Shown here piece by piece: positions 1 to 5,795 of a DNA stretch of 19,524 nt. Source of the stretch: JAJKJG01 sp036386395 (GTDB lineage: Bacteria; Pseudomonadota; Alphaproteobacteria; Rhizobiales; Beijerinckiaceae). The stretch covers positions 1 to 19,524 of the forward strand of contig DASVVU010000337.1 of assembly GCA_036386395.1 (NCBI GenBank), read 5' to 3'. The notes beneath the pieces were generated by a model. It was not told the DNA's origin. It did not search any database and saw only the letters and a program-made list of their open reading frames with translations. The stretch's first letter is position 1. Each line of letters starts with the position of its first letter. Position numbers and translations under genes: made by a program.

Positions 1-58
1 CGGCGACGAGCATCCCCGCCGCGATCACCCCATGCCGAATGGACCGGACGCGCCGCAC
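1..58 (-). CDS. Partial gene, 5' end only, possible exported protein
   Basis: A GTG codon at 58-56 opens a frame that stays open to the window edge (19 complete codons). A good ribosome binding site GAGGAG lies at 71-66 on the minus strand, 7 nt before it. The visible peptide starts MRRVRSIRHG and continues VIAAGMLVA, a basic stretch followed by a hydrophobic stretch, as in a signal peptide or membrane anchor. It begins only 14 nt after the stop codon of the upstream FAH-family gene, so the two are probably co-transcribed. Function cannot be told from 19 residues, and a chance open frame is possible. Confidence 0.4.
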   Translation of the reverse strand, partial: MRRVRSIRHGVIAAGMLVA

Positions 59-72
59 CGAATCGCTCCTCG

Positions 73-1251
73 TCAAATGAGATCCCGCCGCGCGAGGTTG
101 CGCATGAGCGCGCCCGCCCCGAAGGTCCAGCTCTCGCAGTCGCCCGCGTGGCGCATGCGGTTGACGAGGCGCCCGAGCTTCGGCGCCGCGACGGTGACGA
201 TGTCGGCGATCTTGTGGGTGAAGCCCTGGCCGGGGGCGTCACGGTCCTCGATCGGCGCGAACATGGTGCCAAGGAACAGCACGGCGCCGTCCGGGTACTG
301 ATGCTCCGGCCCGATCATCTGCCGGACGAGATCCTCCGGGTCGCGGCTGATCTTCGCGATCGAGGACGAGCCCTCGAGGCGGAAGCCGTCCGGCCCCTCG
401 ACCACGAGGGTCACGGTCGTGGCGCGCACGTCGTCGAGGGAGAAGGTGTCGTCGAAGAGGCGGATGAAGGGGCCGATGGCGCAGGAGGCGTTGTTGTCCT
501 TCGCCTTCGAGAGGAGGAGCGCCGAGCGGCCCTCGAAGTCGCGCAGGTTCACGTCGTTGCCAAGCGCCGCGCCGAGGATCCTGCCCTTCGACGAGACCGC
601 CAGCACCACCTCGGGCTCCGGGTTGTTCCAGCTCGACTTCGGATGCAGCCCCGCGTCCATGCCGGTGCCGACCGCCGCCATGGGCGGCGCCTTCGAGAAG
701 ATCTCGGCGTCGGGGCCGATGCCGACCTCGAGGTACTGGCTCCACACCCCCTGCTCGATCATCACCTCCTTGAGGCGCGCCGCCTCGGACGACCCGGGCC
801 TCAGCTTCGCAAGGTCGTCGCCGACGAGGCGGTTGACCTCCTGGCGGATCGCGGTTGCGGCATCGGGGTTGCCCCGCGCCCGCTCCTCGATGACCCGCTC
901 CAGCATCGAGATCACGAAGGTGACGCCCGCCGCCTTGATGGCCTGGAGGTCGAGGGGGGCGAGGAGCCACGGCTTCTTCGGATCGCGCCCGTCCGGCGGC
1001 GTGTTGGCGAGGATGTCTTCGAGCGCGCCGACGCGCTCGCCCGGCGCGGCCCGCAGCGCCGCCGCGGGGTCGTCCGCCTCGCAGAGGTCCCGCACGGTCG
1101 GGAAGGCGCGGGAGACGTCGAACACGCCGTCCTCCCGGACCGCCACGACCGAGGGGCCGCCAACCTCCGGCCGCCACACGCGGCCAACGAGCCCCCCCGC
1201 CGCGCCGTCGTCCGGCAGAACCTCCCTGATCGCGTCCTCGAAGCGAGCCAT
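73..1251 (-). CDS. Fumarylacetoacetate (FAA) hydrolase family protein
   Basis: This encodes 392 residues from the ATG at 1251, which has GAGG 7 nt upstream; an in-frame upstream start near 1317 lacks such support and would add 22 Arg/Pro-rich residues. The C-terminal half has the FAH fold pattern: NNPEPEVVLAV (residues 209-219) supplies the E-x-E metal-ligand pair (E212, E214), and GNDVNLRDFEG (231-241) matches the family's DV-x-x-RD segment with the third acidic ligand near D233. Known members are Mg2+/Mn2+ enzymes that hydrolyse or otherwise cleave 2,4-diketo acids in aromatic or sugar-acid breakdown, or act as hydratases or decarboxylases. The substrate here cannot be told. The N-terminal half (1-110) is a longer leader typical of the roughly 390-residue proteobacterial subgroup. 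No signal peptide is seen, so it is cytosolic. It may share a transcript with the partial gene at the left edge. Confidence 0.82.
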   Translation of the reverse strand: MARFEDAIREVLPDDGAAGGLVGRVWRPEVGGPSVVAVREDGVFDVSRAFPTVRDLCEADDPAAALRAAPGERVGALEDILANTPPDGRDPKKPWLLAPLDLQAIKAAGVTFVISMLERVIEERARGNPDAATAIRQEVNRLVGDDLAKLRPGSSEAARLKEVMIEQGVWSQYLEVGIGPDAEIFSKAPPMAAVGTGMDAGLHPKSSWNNPEPEVVLAVSSKGRILGAALGNDVNLRDFEGRSALLLSKAKDNNASCAIGPFIRLFDDTFSLDDVRATTVTLVVEGPDGFRLEGSSSIAKISRDPEDLVRQMIGPEHQYPDGAVLFLGTMFAPIEDRDAPGQGFTHKIADIVTVAAPKLGRLVNRMRHAGDCESWTFGAGALMRNLARRDLI

Positions 1252-1370
1252 CGCATGTCCTCGTGAAAGCCGCCCGCGGCTTAGAGCCGGCCGCCGCGGG
1301 CCGCAAGACGCAGGCACGCCAAATCCCCCCGGGGCTCCCAGGGCGGGTCGTCCGGCGATGTCAAAGAGCA

Positions 1371-1387
1371 GGCTCGCTTCGCGAGCC
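1371..1387. repeat. Small perfect hairpin (GGCTCGC-ttc-GCGAGCC)
   Basis: A 7-bp perfect stem with a 3-nt loop lies in the gap upstream of the FAH-family gene. No T-run follows on either strand, so it is not a classical terminator. It looks like a short REP-type palindrome. Confidence 0.45.
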
Positions 1388-1394
1388 GGGGAGC

Positions 1395-1443
1395 GGGGCG
1401 CCAGGGCCCGGCATACATAATTGCCGGGTTCCCCCGGCGCCCC
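1395..1443. repeat. Long imperfect inverted repeat in the hicB-relic/FAH gap
   Basis: The outer arms GGGGCGCC (1395-1402) and GGCGCCCC (1436-1443) are perfect complements. The inner arms CCCGGCA (1407-1413) and TGCCGGG (1422-1428) are also perfect and enclose the AT-rich loop TACATAAT. The two parts would stack into one hairpin with small bulges. It lies about 145-190 bp upstream of the FAH-family start, on that gene's 5' side, and could end transcription from the hicAB array or be a palindromic repeat. The rest of 1252-1504 shows no gene. Confidence 0.45.
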
Positions 1444-1504
1444 GTCGGCGTCTTTAAGGTCTGGAGCCTTCCGCGCTTGTTTGCGTCCGGGTCTCTTGAC
1501 CGGA

Positions 1505-1634
1505 CCTCGTCGAGAGTGTCGCCAGCCGAGAAGCAGCCGGGCAGGTCCGGGAACCAGACGCCCACCGCCTTGCTTCCTTCCTCCTCGACGATCGCGACGT
1601 CATGGGTCACGCGACGGCTCAATCCTCGGCCATC
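1505..1634 (-). pseudogene. Relic of a third hicA/hicB junction (hicA tail plus hicB head)
   Basis: From 1505 to about 1612 the DNA is colinear with the first part of the intact hicB gene at a constant offset of 858 bp (1531 matches 2389), with only scattered mismatches. It translates to a HicB N-terminus including VGVWFPDLPGCFSAGDTLDE. Homology then breaks off abruptly at about 1504, where the frame reads into unrelated sequence. Towards 1634 the similarity continues, with a small indel, into the last codons of hicA (a GWPKD-like tail). The piece thus spans a hicA-hicB junction with both genes truncated. The frame does not stop until 1281, but the residues beyond the break show no HicB character. 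It directly abuts the stop codon of the orphan hicB. Confidence 0.75.
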
Positions 1635-1931
1635 TTACTCCGCAGCCGGACGCAGGGTCCCCGCGGCAAATGGGATCGCCGCCACCACCGCCTCGGCCGC
1701 ATCGGCGCGGAAAGCCGGGTCTTCCCGCAACGCGTCGAGGGAGCGCGGGGCGGGGAACGGCGCGCCGGTGAGCTCCTCCCAATCCTCCGCCGCGAAGGCC
1801 AGCACCTCGGCCGCCTGCGCGATTGCCTCGTCGAGCGTGTCTCCGGCCGTGATGACGCCCGGCACGTCGGGAAACGATACGCCGTAGTAGGAGGCTGGGT
1901 CCTTGTGGATGAGGGCGATGTAGTGGGTCAT
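1635..1931 (-). CDS. hicB: HicB-family antitoxin, orphan (its toxin gene is reduced to a stub)
   Basis: A 98-residue protein from the ATG at 1931. The N-terminal half is the HicB fold: MTHYIALIHKD, then YYGVSFPDVPGVITAGDTLDEA (near residues 15-36), the FPDxPG...AGDTLDEA signature of the family. HicB normally binds and blocks the mRNA-cleaving toxin HicA and often represses its own operon. No clear C-terminal helix-turn-helix or ribbon-helix-helix domain is visible in this short form. The gene directly upstream should be hicA, but only its last ten codons remain (1938-1970). The protein differs clearly from the other HicB in this window, though both end in AGTLRPAAE. The ATG has no strong ribosome binding site and starts 6 nt after the stub's stop codon, consistent with former translational coupling. 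It may now be silent, or may act as a spare antitoxin. Confidence 0.78.
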   Translation of the reverse strand: MTHYIALIHKDPASYYGVSFPDVPGVITAGDTLDEAIAQAAEVLAFAAEDWEELTGAPFPAPRSLDALREDPAFRADAAEAVVAAIPFAAGTLRPAAE

Positions 1932-1937
1932 GAACGC

Positions 1938-1970
1938 TCAGTCGTTCGACCATCCGGCCTGTCTATATAT
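1938..1970 (-). pseudogene. hicA stub: last ten codons and stop of a second hicA
   Basis: The minus strand reads IYRQAGWSND followed by TGA, matching the IYRDAGWPKD end of the intact HicA, and sits just upstream of a hicB as in normal hicAB operons. Codon choice differs from the intact copy at most positions, so this is an old, separate lineage and not a recent duplicate. Everything 5' of these codons has been replaced by the 18-bp tandem repeat and the pcrA-like fragment. The stub is the end of a 74-residue open frame (2162-1938) that I interpret as a chance chimera. Confidence 0.7.
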
Positions 1971-2002
1971 GCTTTTGACGGTGCATATGCTTTTGACGGT
2001 GC
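1967..2002. repeat. Two perfect tandem copies of an 18-bp unit
   Basis: ATATGCTTTTGACGGTGC occurs at 1967-1984 and again at 1985-2002, head to tail and identical. It lies exactly at the joint between the hicA stub and the pcrA-like fragment and is much richer in A+T than its surroundings. As translated on the minus strand it gives a doubled TVKSI. Its position suggests that it arose during the rearrangement, for example by slippage or joint filling. Confidence 0.85.
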
Positions 2003-2008
2003 CGATGG

Positions 2009-2112
2009 GCTTGTTGCCGTCGACGAGGGCGACGGTACCGGGGCCGAACTTCTGGTGGAAGACGCGGGAGCCCGCCGCATAAGACGAGGGGGTGCCGGTG
2101 GCTTTGGCGACG
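2009..2112 (-). pseudogene. Diverged second copy of the 3' end of pcrA (direct repeat copy A)
   Basis: This segment aligns without gaps to 2909-3012 inside the pcrA gene at an offset of exactly 900 bp, with about 11 mismatches in about 104 bp (counted by eye, near 89% identity). On the minus strand it encodes SYAAGSRVFHQKFGPGTVAL, against AYAAGTRVFHQKFGPGTVAL in the helicase, so the reading frame is kept. It covers the first part of the C-terminal RNA-polymerase-binding Tudor-like domain and stops after VDGNK. Upstream (2113-2162) the open frame shows no further helicase similarity. It is therefore a fragment and not a working gene. Confidence 0.85.
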
Positions 2113-2174
2113 GCGGCTGCGTAGCGGCACAAGTCGTGGATGGCCCGGGCCAAGCCGGCCATGACGCGTTGGGC

Positions 2175-2468
2175 CTATTCCGCGGCGGGGCGGAGCGTGC
2201 CGGCTTCGAATGGGATCAGCGCCACCATGTAGGTTTCGAGATCGTCTGCCGCTTCCGGGTCGGCCTTGAGCTCGGTGAGCGTTCGCGCCCGCGGCATGGC
2301 CCGGCCGTCCTCGCGCAAGGCCTCGGCGTAAAGCGCGACGGCCTCGCGGGCGTTCAGCATCGCCTCATCGAGCGTATCGCCGGCCGAGAAGCAGCCGGGC
2401 AGGTCCGGGAACCAGACGCCCACCGCCTTGCCCTCTTCGTCCTCGACGATCGCGACGTAGTGGGTCAC
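2175..2468 (-). CDS. hicB: HicB antitoxin of the complete hicAB pair
   Basis: A 97-residue protein from the GTG at 2468, which lies 3 nt after the hicA stop, so translation is probably coupled. The sequence begins with THYVAIVEDEEGKAVGVW, then FPDLPGCFSAGDTLDEA (near residues 20-36), the HicB hallmark, followed by helices with NAREAVALYAEALRE. HicB proteins form a dsRNA-binding-like fold, bind HicA and cover its active histidine. The protein is short, with no recognisable C-terminal DNA-binding domain, so autoregulation would need another mechanism or a domain I cannot see. Its 5' end is the source of, or sister to, the truncated copy at 1505-1612. Confidence 0.88.
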   Translation of the reverse strand: MTHYVAIVEDEEGKAVGVWFPDLPGCFSAGDTLDEAMLNAREAVALYAEALREDGRAMPRARTLTELKADPEAADDLETYMVALIPFEAGTLRPAAE

Positions 2469-2471
2469 GCC

Positions 2472-2666
2472 TCAGTCCTTCGGCCAGCCCGCGTCGCGAT
2501 AGATCTTGCGAACAAGACCCGGACCAAGGTCCTTCCTCGGATGCGGCACGACTGTTGTGGCACCGTCCTTTGGATTTTTGAAGACATGATGGGAGCCGCT
2601 GATGCGGATCAGCCTCCAACCCTCACGTTCGAGACGGCGGATGATGTCGCGGCTGTTAGTGAGCAC
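2472..2666 (-). CDS. hicA: HicA toxin (mRNA interferase)
   Basis: The preferred start is the GTG at 2666 (64 residues), because AGGAG sits 6 nt before it; a TTG at 2681 would lengthen it by five residues and put that Shine-Dalgarno sequence inside the gene. The protein reads SRDIIRRLEREGW, then RISGSHHVFKNP (residues 22-32) and VVPHPRKDLGPGLVRKIYRDAGW. This is the complete HicA double-stranded-RNA-binding fold with the catalytic His in GSHH (H26). HicA toxins cleave mRNA in a ribosome-independent way and slow growth when HicB is lost. Length is typical of the family, with no frameshift or missing residue. It heads the pair hicA-hicB, the usual order. Upstream lies an AT-richer gap with a LexA-type site. 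Confidence 0.9.
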   Translation of the reverse strand: MLTNSRDIIRRLEREGWRLIRISGSHHVFKNPKDGATTVVPHPRKDLGPGLVRKIYRDAGWPKD

Positions 2667-2747
2667 TGGATGCTCCTGCAAATCGAATTCAGGGCATCAC
2701 TTATTGATCTGGCTTGGATTCTTATTGCAATCAGCAGGAATTTGGAC

Positions 2748-2768
2748 CCGCTGACGGATTATCAGCGG
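2748..2768. repeat. Hairpin in the pcrA-hicA gap
   Basis: CCGCTGA (2748-2754) and TCAGCGG (2762-2768) form a 7-bp perfect stem around a 7-nt loop. It lies downstream of the pcrA stop and upstream of hicA, both minus strand. There is no clear T-run, so a terminator role is only possible. The loop-side sequence GATAAT on the minus strand (2763-2758) resembles a -10 box, without a convincing -35 partner. Confidence 0.35.
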
Positions 2769-2803
2769 CGATCACGGCTAAGCTATTGAATTAGCTGTAC
2801 CCC

Positions 2804-2818
2804 GTTCGAAGTTCGTTC
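2804..2818. promoter_or_regulatory. Candidate LexA (SOS) box upstream of hicA
   Basis: The sequence GTTC-GAAGTTC-GTTC fits the alphaproteobacterial LexA direct-repeat consensus GTTC-N7-GTTC exactly. It lies between the pcrA stop (2841) and the hicA start (2666), about 140 bp upstream of hicA. A match of eight fixed bases is expected by chance somewhere in a window of this size, but is unlikely in this 174-bp gap. It is embedded in a nearly symmetric TTCGAA-GTTCG-TTCGAA block (2805-2821). Confidence 0.45.
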
Positions 2819-2840
2819 GAAAAGATGTCCACAGACAGTT

Positions 2841-5387
2841 TCATCCCGCCCCCTGCACGAAACTATCCAGCACCATCTTCCGTCCCGCCTTGTCGAAGTC
2901 GACGGTGAGCTTGTTGCCGTCGACGAGGGCGACGGTGCCGGGGCCGAACTTCTGGTGGAAGACTCGGGTGCCTGCCGCGTAGGCGGAGGGAGCGCCGGTG
3001 GATTTGGCGACGAGCTCGCCTTCGATGAGGACCGGGCCGCGGGGGGGCTTGCCTTCGCGGTTGCGGCCGAAGCCGGGGCCGGCGCCCGGGCTCCCTGAGC
3101 CCCAGCCGCGGCGGACGCCCGGGAAGGGGGTGCCGGCGTCCTCGAAGCCGCCGCGGCTGCCTCCATCGCCGAAGCCGCCGCGGTCGCCGCTGCCGCGGCC
3201 ATTATCGTAGCCGCCACTCCCGCCATACCCCATGTCGCGGCTCCCGCCGCCGCCCATCGCGGCGCGGTTGGCCTGTGCGCGCTGCCAGCCGGGCGTCGCG
3301 TAGCTCGACCCCGCGAAGGGCTGCTGCATGCGGTCGAAGCGGGAGGGGCCGTAGGAGAAGTTGGCGGGGGCTTCCGTGACCTCGACGGCGTCCTCGGGCA
3401 GGTCGTCGATGAATCTACTCGGCACGGTCGAGTTCCACATCCCGTGGAGGCGCCGGTTCGAGGCGAAGTAGATCTTGGCGCGGCGCCGCGCCCGCGTCAG
3501 GCCGACGTGGGCGAGGCGGCGCTCCTCCTCGAGGCCGGCCTTCCCGCTCTCGTCGAGGGCGCGGGGGTTCGGGAAAAGGCCCTCCTCCCAGCCCGGCAGG
3601 AACACGGTGTCGAACTCGAGGCCCTTCGCCGCGTGCAGCGTCATGAGGCTGACGCGCTCGGAGGTGTCGCCGTCGTTCGCCTCCATGACGAGGGAGACGT
3701 GCTCCAGGAAGCTCGCCATGTCGGGGAATTCTTCCATCGACCGCACGAGCTCTTTCAGGTTCTCCAGCCGCCCGGCGGCGTCGGCGGAGCGGTCGCGCTG
3801 CCACATGTCGGTGTAGCCGGACTCCTCCAGGATCGTCTGCGCGACCTCCTGGTGCGGCAGGGTCTCGACGAGCTTCCCCCAGCGGTCGAAGGCGGCCAAG
3901 AGATCGCGCAACGACGAGCGCGGCTTCGGCTTCAGCTCCTCGGTCTCGACCACGAAGCGCGCCGCCGCCATGAGCGGGATGCCGGCCCGGCGCGCGTGGC
4001 CGTGCAGGAGGTTGAGGGTCGCGTCCGCGAGGCCGCGCTTCGGCACGTTGACGATGCGCTCGAAGGCGAGGTCGTCGGCGGGGTTGGCGGTCGCGCGGAG
4101 ATACGCCAGCGCGTCGCGGATCTCGGCGCGCTCGTAGAAGCGCGGGCCGCCGATCACCCGGTAGGGCGTGCCGGTCTGCACGAGCCGGTCCTCGATCTCG
4201 CGCATCTGGGCCGAGATGCGCACCAGGATCGCGATCTCGGAGAGGTCGTGCTTCTTGGCGTGCAGCGCCTCGATCTCCTCGCAGACGAGGCGCGCCTCCT
4301 CCTCCGAATCCCACGCCCCCGTCACCGTCACCTTCTCGCCGGGGACGTCCTCGGTCCGAAGCGTCTTGCCCAGCCGTCCCTCGTTCTTGGCGATGAGGGT
4401 CGAGGCGGCGTCGAGGATGTGGCCGGTCGAGCGGTAGTTGCGCTCGAGGCGGATCACCTGCGCCCCGGGGAAATCGTGCTCGAAGCGCAGGATGTTGTCG
4501 ACCTCGGCGCCGCGCCAGCCGTAGATCGACTGGTCGTCGTCGCCGACGCAGCACAGGTTCTTGCGGGTCTGCGCGAGGAGGCGCAGCCACAGGTACTGGG
4601 CGACGTTGGTGTCCTGGTACTCGTCGACCAGCATGTAGCGGAAGCGGTTCTGGTAGATGCCGAGGATGTCCGGGTTGTCGCGCCAGAGCCTGAGGCATTC
4701 GAGGAGAAGGTCGCCGAAGTCGACGGCGTTCAGCGTCTTGAGGCGCGCCTGGTAGGCCCGGTAGAGGTCGCCGCCCCGGCCGAAAGCGAAAGCCGCGGCC
4801 TCGCCGGGCGGCACGTGCTCGCAGTCGAGGCCGCGGTTCTTCCAGCCGTCGATGTATGAGGCGAGCTGGCGCGCCGGCCAGCGCTTCTCGTCGATGTTCT
4901 CGGCCTCGATGACCTGCTTCATGAGGCGGAGCTGGTCGTCGACGCCGAGGATGGTGAAGTCGGACTTGAGCCCTACGAGCTCGGCGTGGCGGCGCAGCAC
5001 CTTGGTGCCGATCGAGTGGAAGGTGCCGAGCCAGGGCATGCCCTCGGCGACCGAGCCGACGAGCGCGCCGATGCGCTCCTTCATCTCCCGCGCCGCCTTG
5101 TTGGTGAAGGTGACGGCCAGGATGTCGAAGGGGCGCGCCTTCCCCGTAGCAATGAGGTGGGCGATGCGCGTCGTCAGCACCCGGGTCTTGCCGGTGCCGG
5201 CGCCGGCGAGCACCAGCACCGGCCCTTCCGTCGCCTCGACGGCCTCGCGCTGCTCGGGGTTGAGGCCGGCGAGGTAGGCGGCGGCTTGCGGGCCGACGGC
5301 GGCGCGGGCGCGCGCCGACAGCGACCCGGGCTTAGGCTCGGGGCGGGCGTCGTCGAAAGGCGCGCCGATCGGGTCGGGTCGAGTCAT
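2841..5387 (-). CDS. pcrA: UvrD/PcrA-type superfamily 1 DNA helicase
   Basis: An 848-residue 3'-5' ATP-dependent DNA helicase of repair and replication-transcription conflict. All core motifs are present: LNPEQREAV Q-motif (42-50), Walker A GAGTGKT (62-68), FTNKAA (94-99), DEYQDTN (255-261), VGDDDQSIYGWRGA (281-294), LERNYRST (314-321), then LHAAKGLEFDTVFLPGWEEG and HVGLTRARRR. After the core comes a disordered Gly-rich stretch with RGG-like repeats (about 712-776). The last 55 residues form the Tudor-like module GTRVFHQKFGPGTVALVDGNK (about 806-826) and following, which in PcrA/UvrD binds RNA polymerase. Length is somewhat above the usual 720-780 because of the linker. The ATG at 5387 has no strong ribosome binding site, but it is the first start of the frame and fits the family N-terminus. 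A near-match LexA site lies 18-32 nt before the start. Part of its 3' end is duplicated at 2009-2112. Confidence 0.95.
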   Translation of the reverse strand: MTRPDPIGAPFDDARPEPKPGSLSARARAAVGPQAAAYLAGLNPEQREAVEATEGPVLVLAGAGTGKTRVLTTRIAHLIATGKARPFDILAVTFTNKAAREMKERIGALVGSVAEGMPWLGTFHSIGTKVLRRHAELVGLKSDFTILGVDDQLRLMKQVIEAENIDEKRWPARQLASYIDGWKNRGLDCEHVPPGEAAAFAFGRGGDLYRAYQARLKTLNAVDFGDLLLECLRLWRDNPDILGIYQNRFRYMLVDEYQDTNVAQYLWLRLLAQTRKNLCCVGDDDQSIYGWRGAEVDNILRFEHDFPGAQVIRLERNYRSTGHILDAASTLIAKNEGRLGKTLRTEDVPGEKVTVTGAWDSEEEARLVCEEIEALHAKKHDLSEIAILVRISAQMREIEDRLVQTGTPYRVIGGPRFYERAEIRDALAYLRATANPADDLAFERIVNVPKRGLADATLNLLHGHARRAGIPLMAAARFVVETEELKPKPRSSLRDLLAAFDRWGKLVETLPHQEVAQTILEESGYTDMWQRDRSADAAGRLENLKELVRSMEEFPDMASFLEHVSLVMEANDGDTSERVSLMTLHAAKGLEFDTVFLPGWEEGLFPNPRALDESGKAGLEEERRLAHVGLTRARRRAKIYFASNRRLHGMWNSTVPSRFIDDLPEDAVEVTEAPANFSYGPSRFDRMQQPFAGSSYATPGWQRAQANRAAMGGGGSRDMGYGGSGGYDNGRGSGDRGGFGDGGSRGGFEDAGTPFPGVRRGWGSGSPGAGPGFGRNREGKPPRGPVLIEGELVAKSTGAPSAYAAGTRVFHQKFGPGTVALVDGNKLTVDFDKAGRKMVLDSFVQGAG
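2909..3012. repeat. Direct repeat copy B, within pcrA 3' end
   Basis: The counterpart of 2009-2112, exactly 900 bp away in the same orientation. It encodes about residues 793-827 of the helicase. Together the two copies bracket the complete hicAB pair and the gap upstream of it. Confidence 0.85.
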
Positions 5388-5404
5388 CGCGGATCAAAGC
5401 TCTG

Positions 5405-5419
5405 GACCAAAAGGCGAAC
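5405..5419. promoter_or_regulatory. Near-match LexA site in front of pcrA
   Basis: On the minus strand this reads GTTC-GCCTTTT-GGTC, one base away from the alphaproteobacterial LexA consensus GTTC-N7-GTTC. It lies 18-32 nt before the pcrA ATG, a position where a repressor would block transcription or initiation. uvrD/pcrA genes are SOS-induced in several bacteria. With one mismatch this stays a weak candidate. Confidence 0.25.
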
Positions 5420-5531
5420 GGCGTCGAGGGCCGGGACGTCCGCATGCACAGCCGCCGCGCCGCAGAGCTCGCTAGGGCGGCGTCGGTTCCCCACATATGG
5501 GATTGACCGATGCCGATTTCAGGAGACGCCG

Positions 5532-5795
5532 ATGCGCGCCTTATTCATTGCGGCAGGCGTGGCCGCCGCGCTCGCCCCAAGCCTCGCCCTTGCCCAGGTC
5601 GAGCGCCTGCCGTCCATGAGCCGCGCCGAGCGCCAGATCATCGAGAACAACCGCGCCCTCGACCTCCAGCAGCAGCAGCGCAGCTACAGCCAGCAGAACC
5701 AATTCGAGGTCAACGCGCTGCGCAACCAGCTCCAGCAGCAGCAGATGTTCCCGCCGCCGGGACGGGGCTGCCCCACGGGGGCGGTGGCCTGCTGA
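5532..5795 (+). CDS. Small secreted Gln/Asn-rich hypothetical protein
   Basis: An 87-residue protein. The ATG at 5532 has AGGAG at 5521-5525, 6 nt upstream, and gives a clear signal peptide: MRAL, a hydrophobic run IAAGVAAALAPSLALA, and cleavage near ALA-Q (about residue 22). The mature part is helical, charged and very rich in Gln/Asn (LQQQQRSYSQQNQ, RNQLQQQQMF) and ends with two cysteines in RGCPTGAVAC. I do not recognise a named domain. Similar short periplasmic proteins of unknown role occur in Hyphomicrobiales (recollection, not checked). It stands alone, divergent from pcrA and upstream of mntH on the same strand. The 5388-5531 gap holds a weak LexA-like site and no gene. Confidence 0.72.
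   Translation: MRALFIAAGVAAALAPSLALAQVERLPSMSRAERQIIENNRALDLQQQQRSYSQQNQFEVNALRNQLQQQQMFPPPGRGCPTGAVAC

Noticed and set aside
1938..2162. The 74-residue open frame as a real fusion gene
   Set aside because: It joins a piece of the pcrA C-terminus, a doubled 18-bp repeat and ten hicA codons. No convincing ribosome binding site or complete domain is present, so it was split into fragments.
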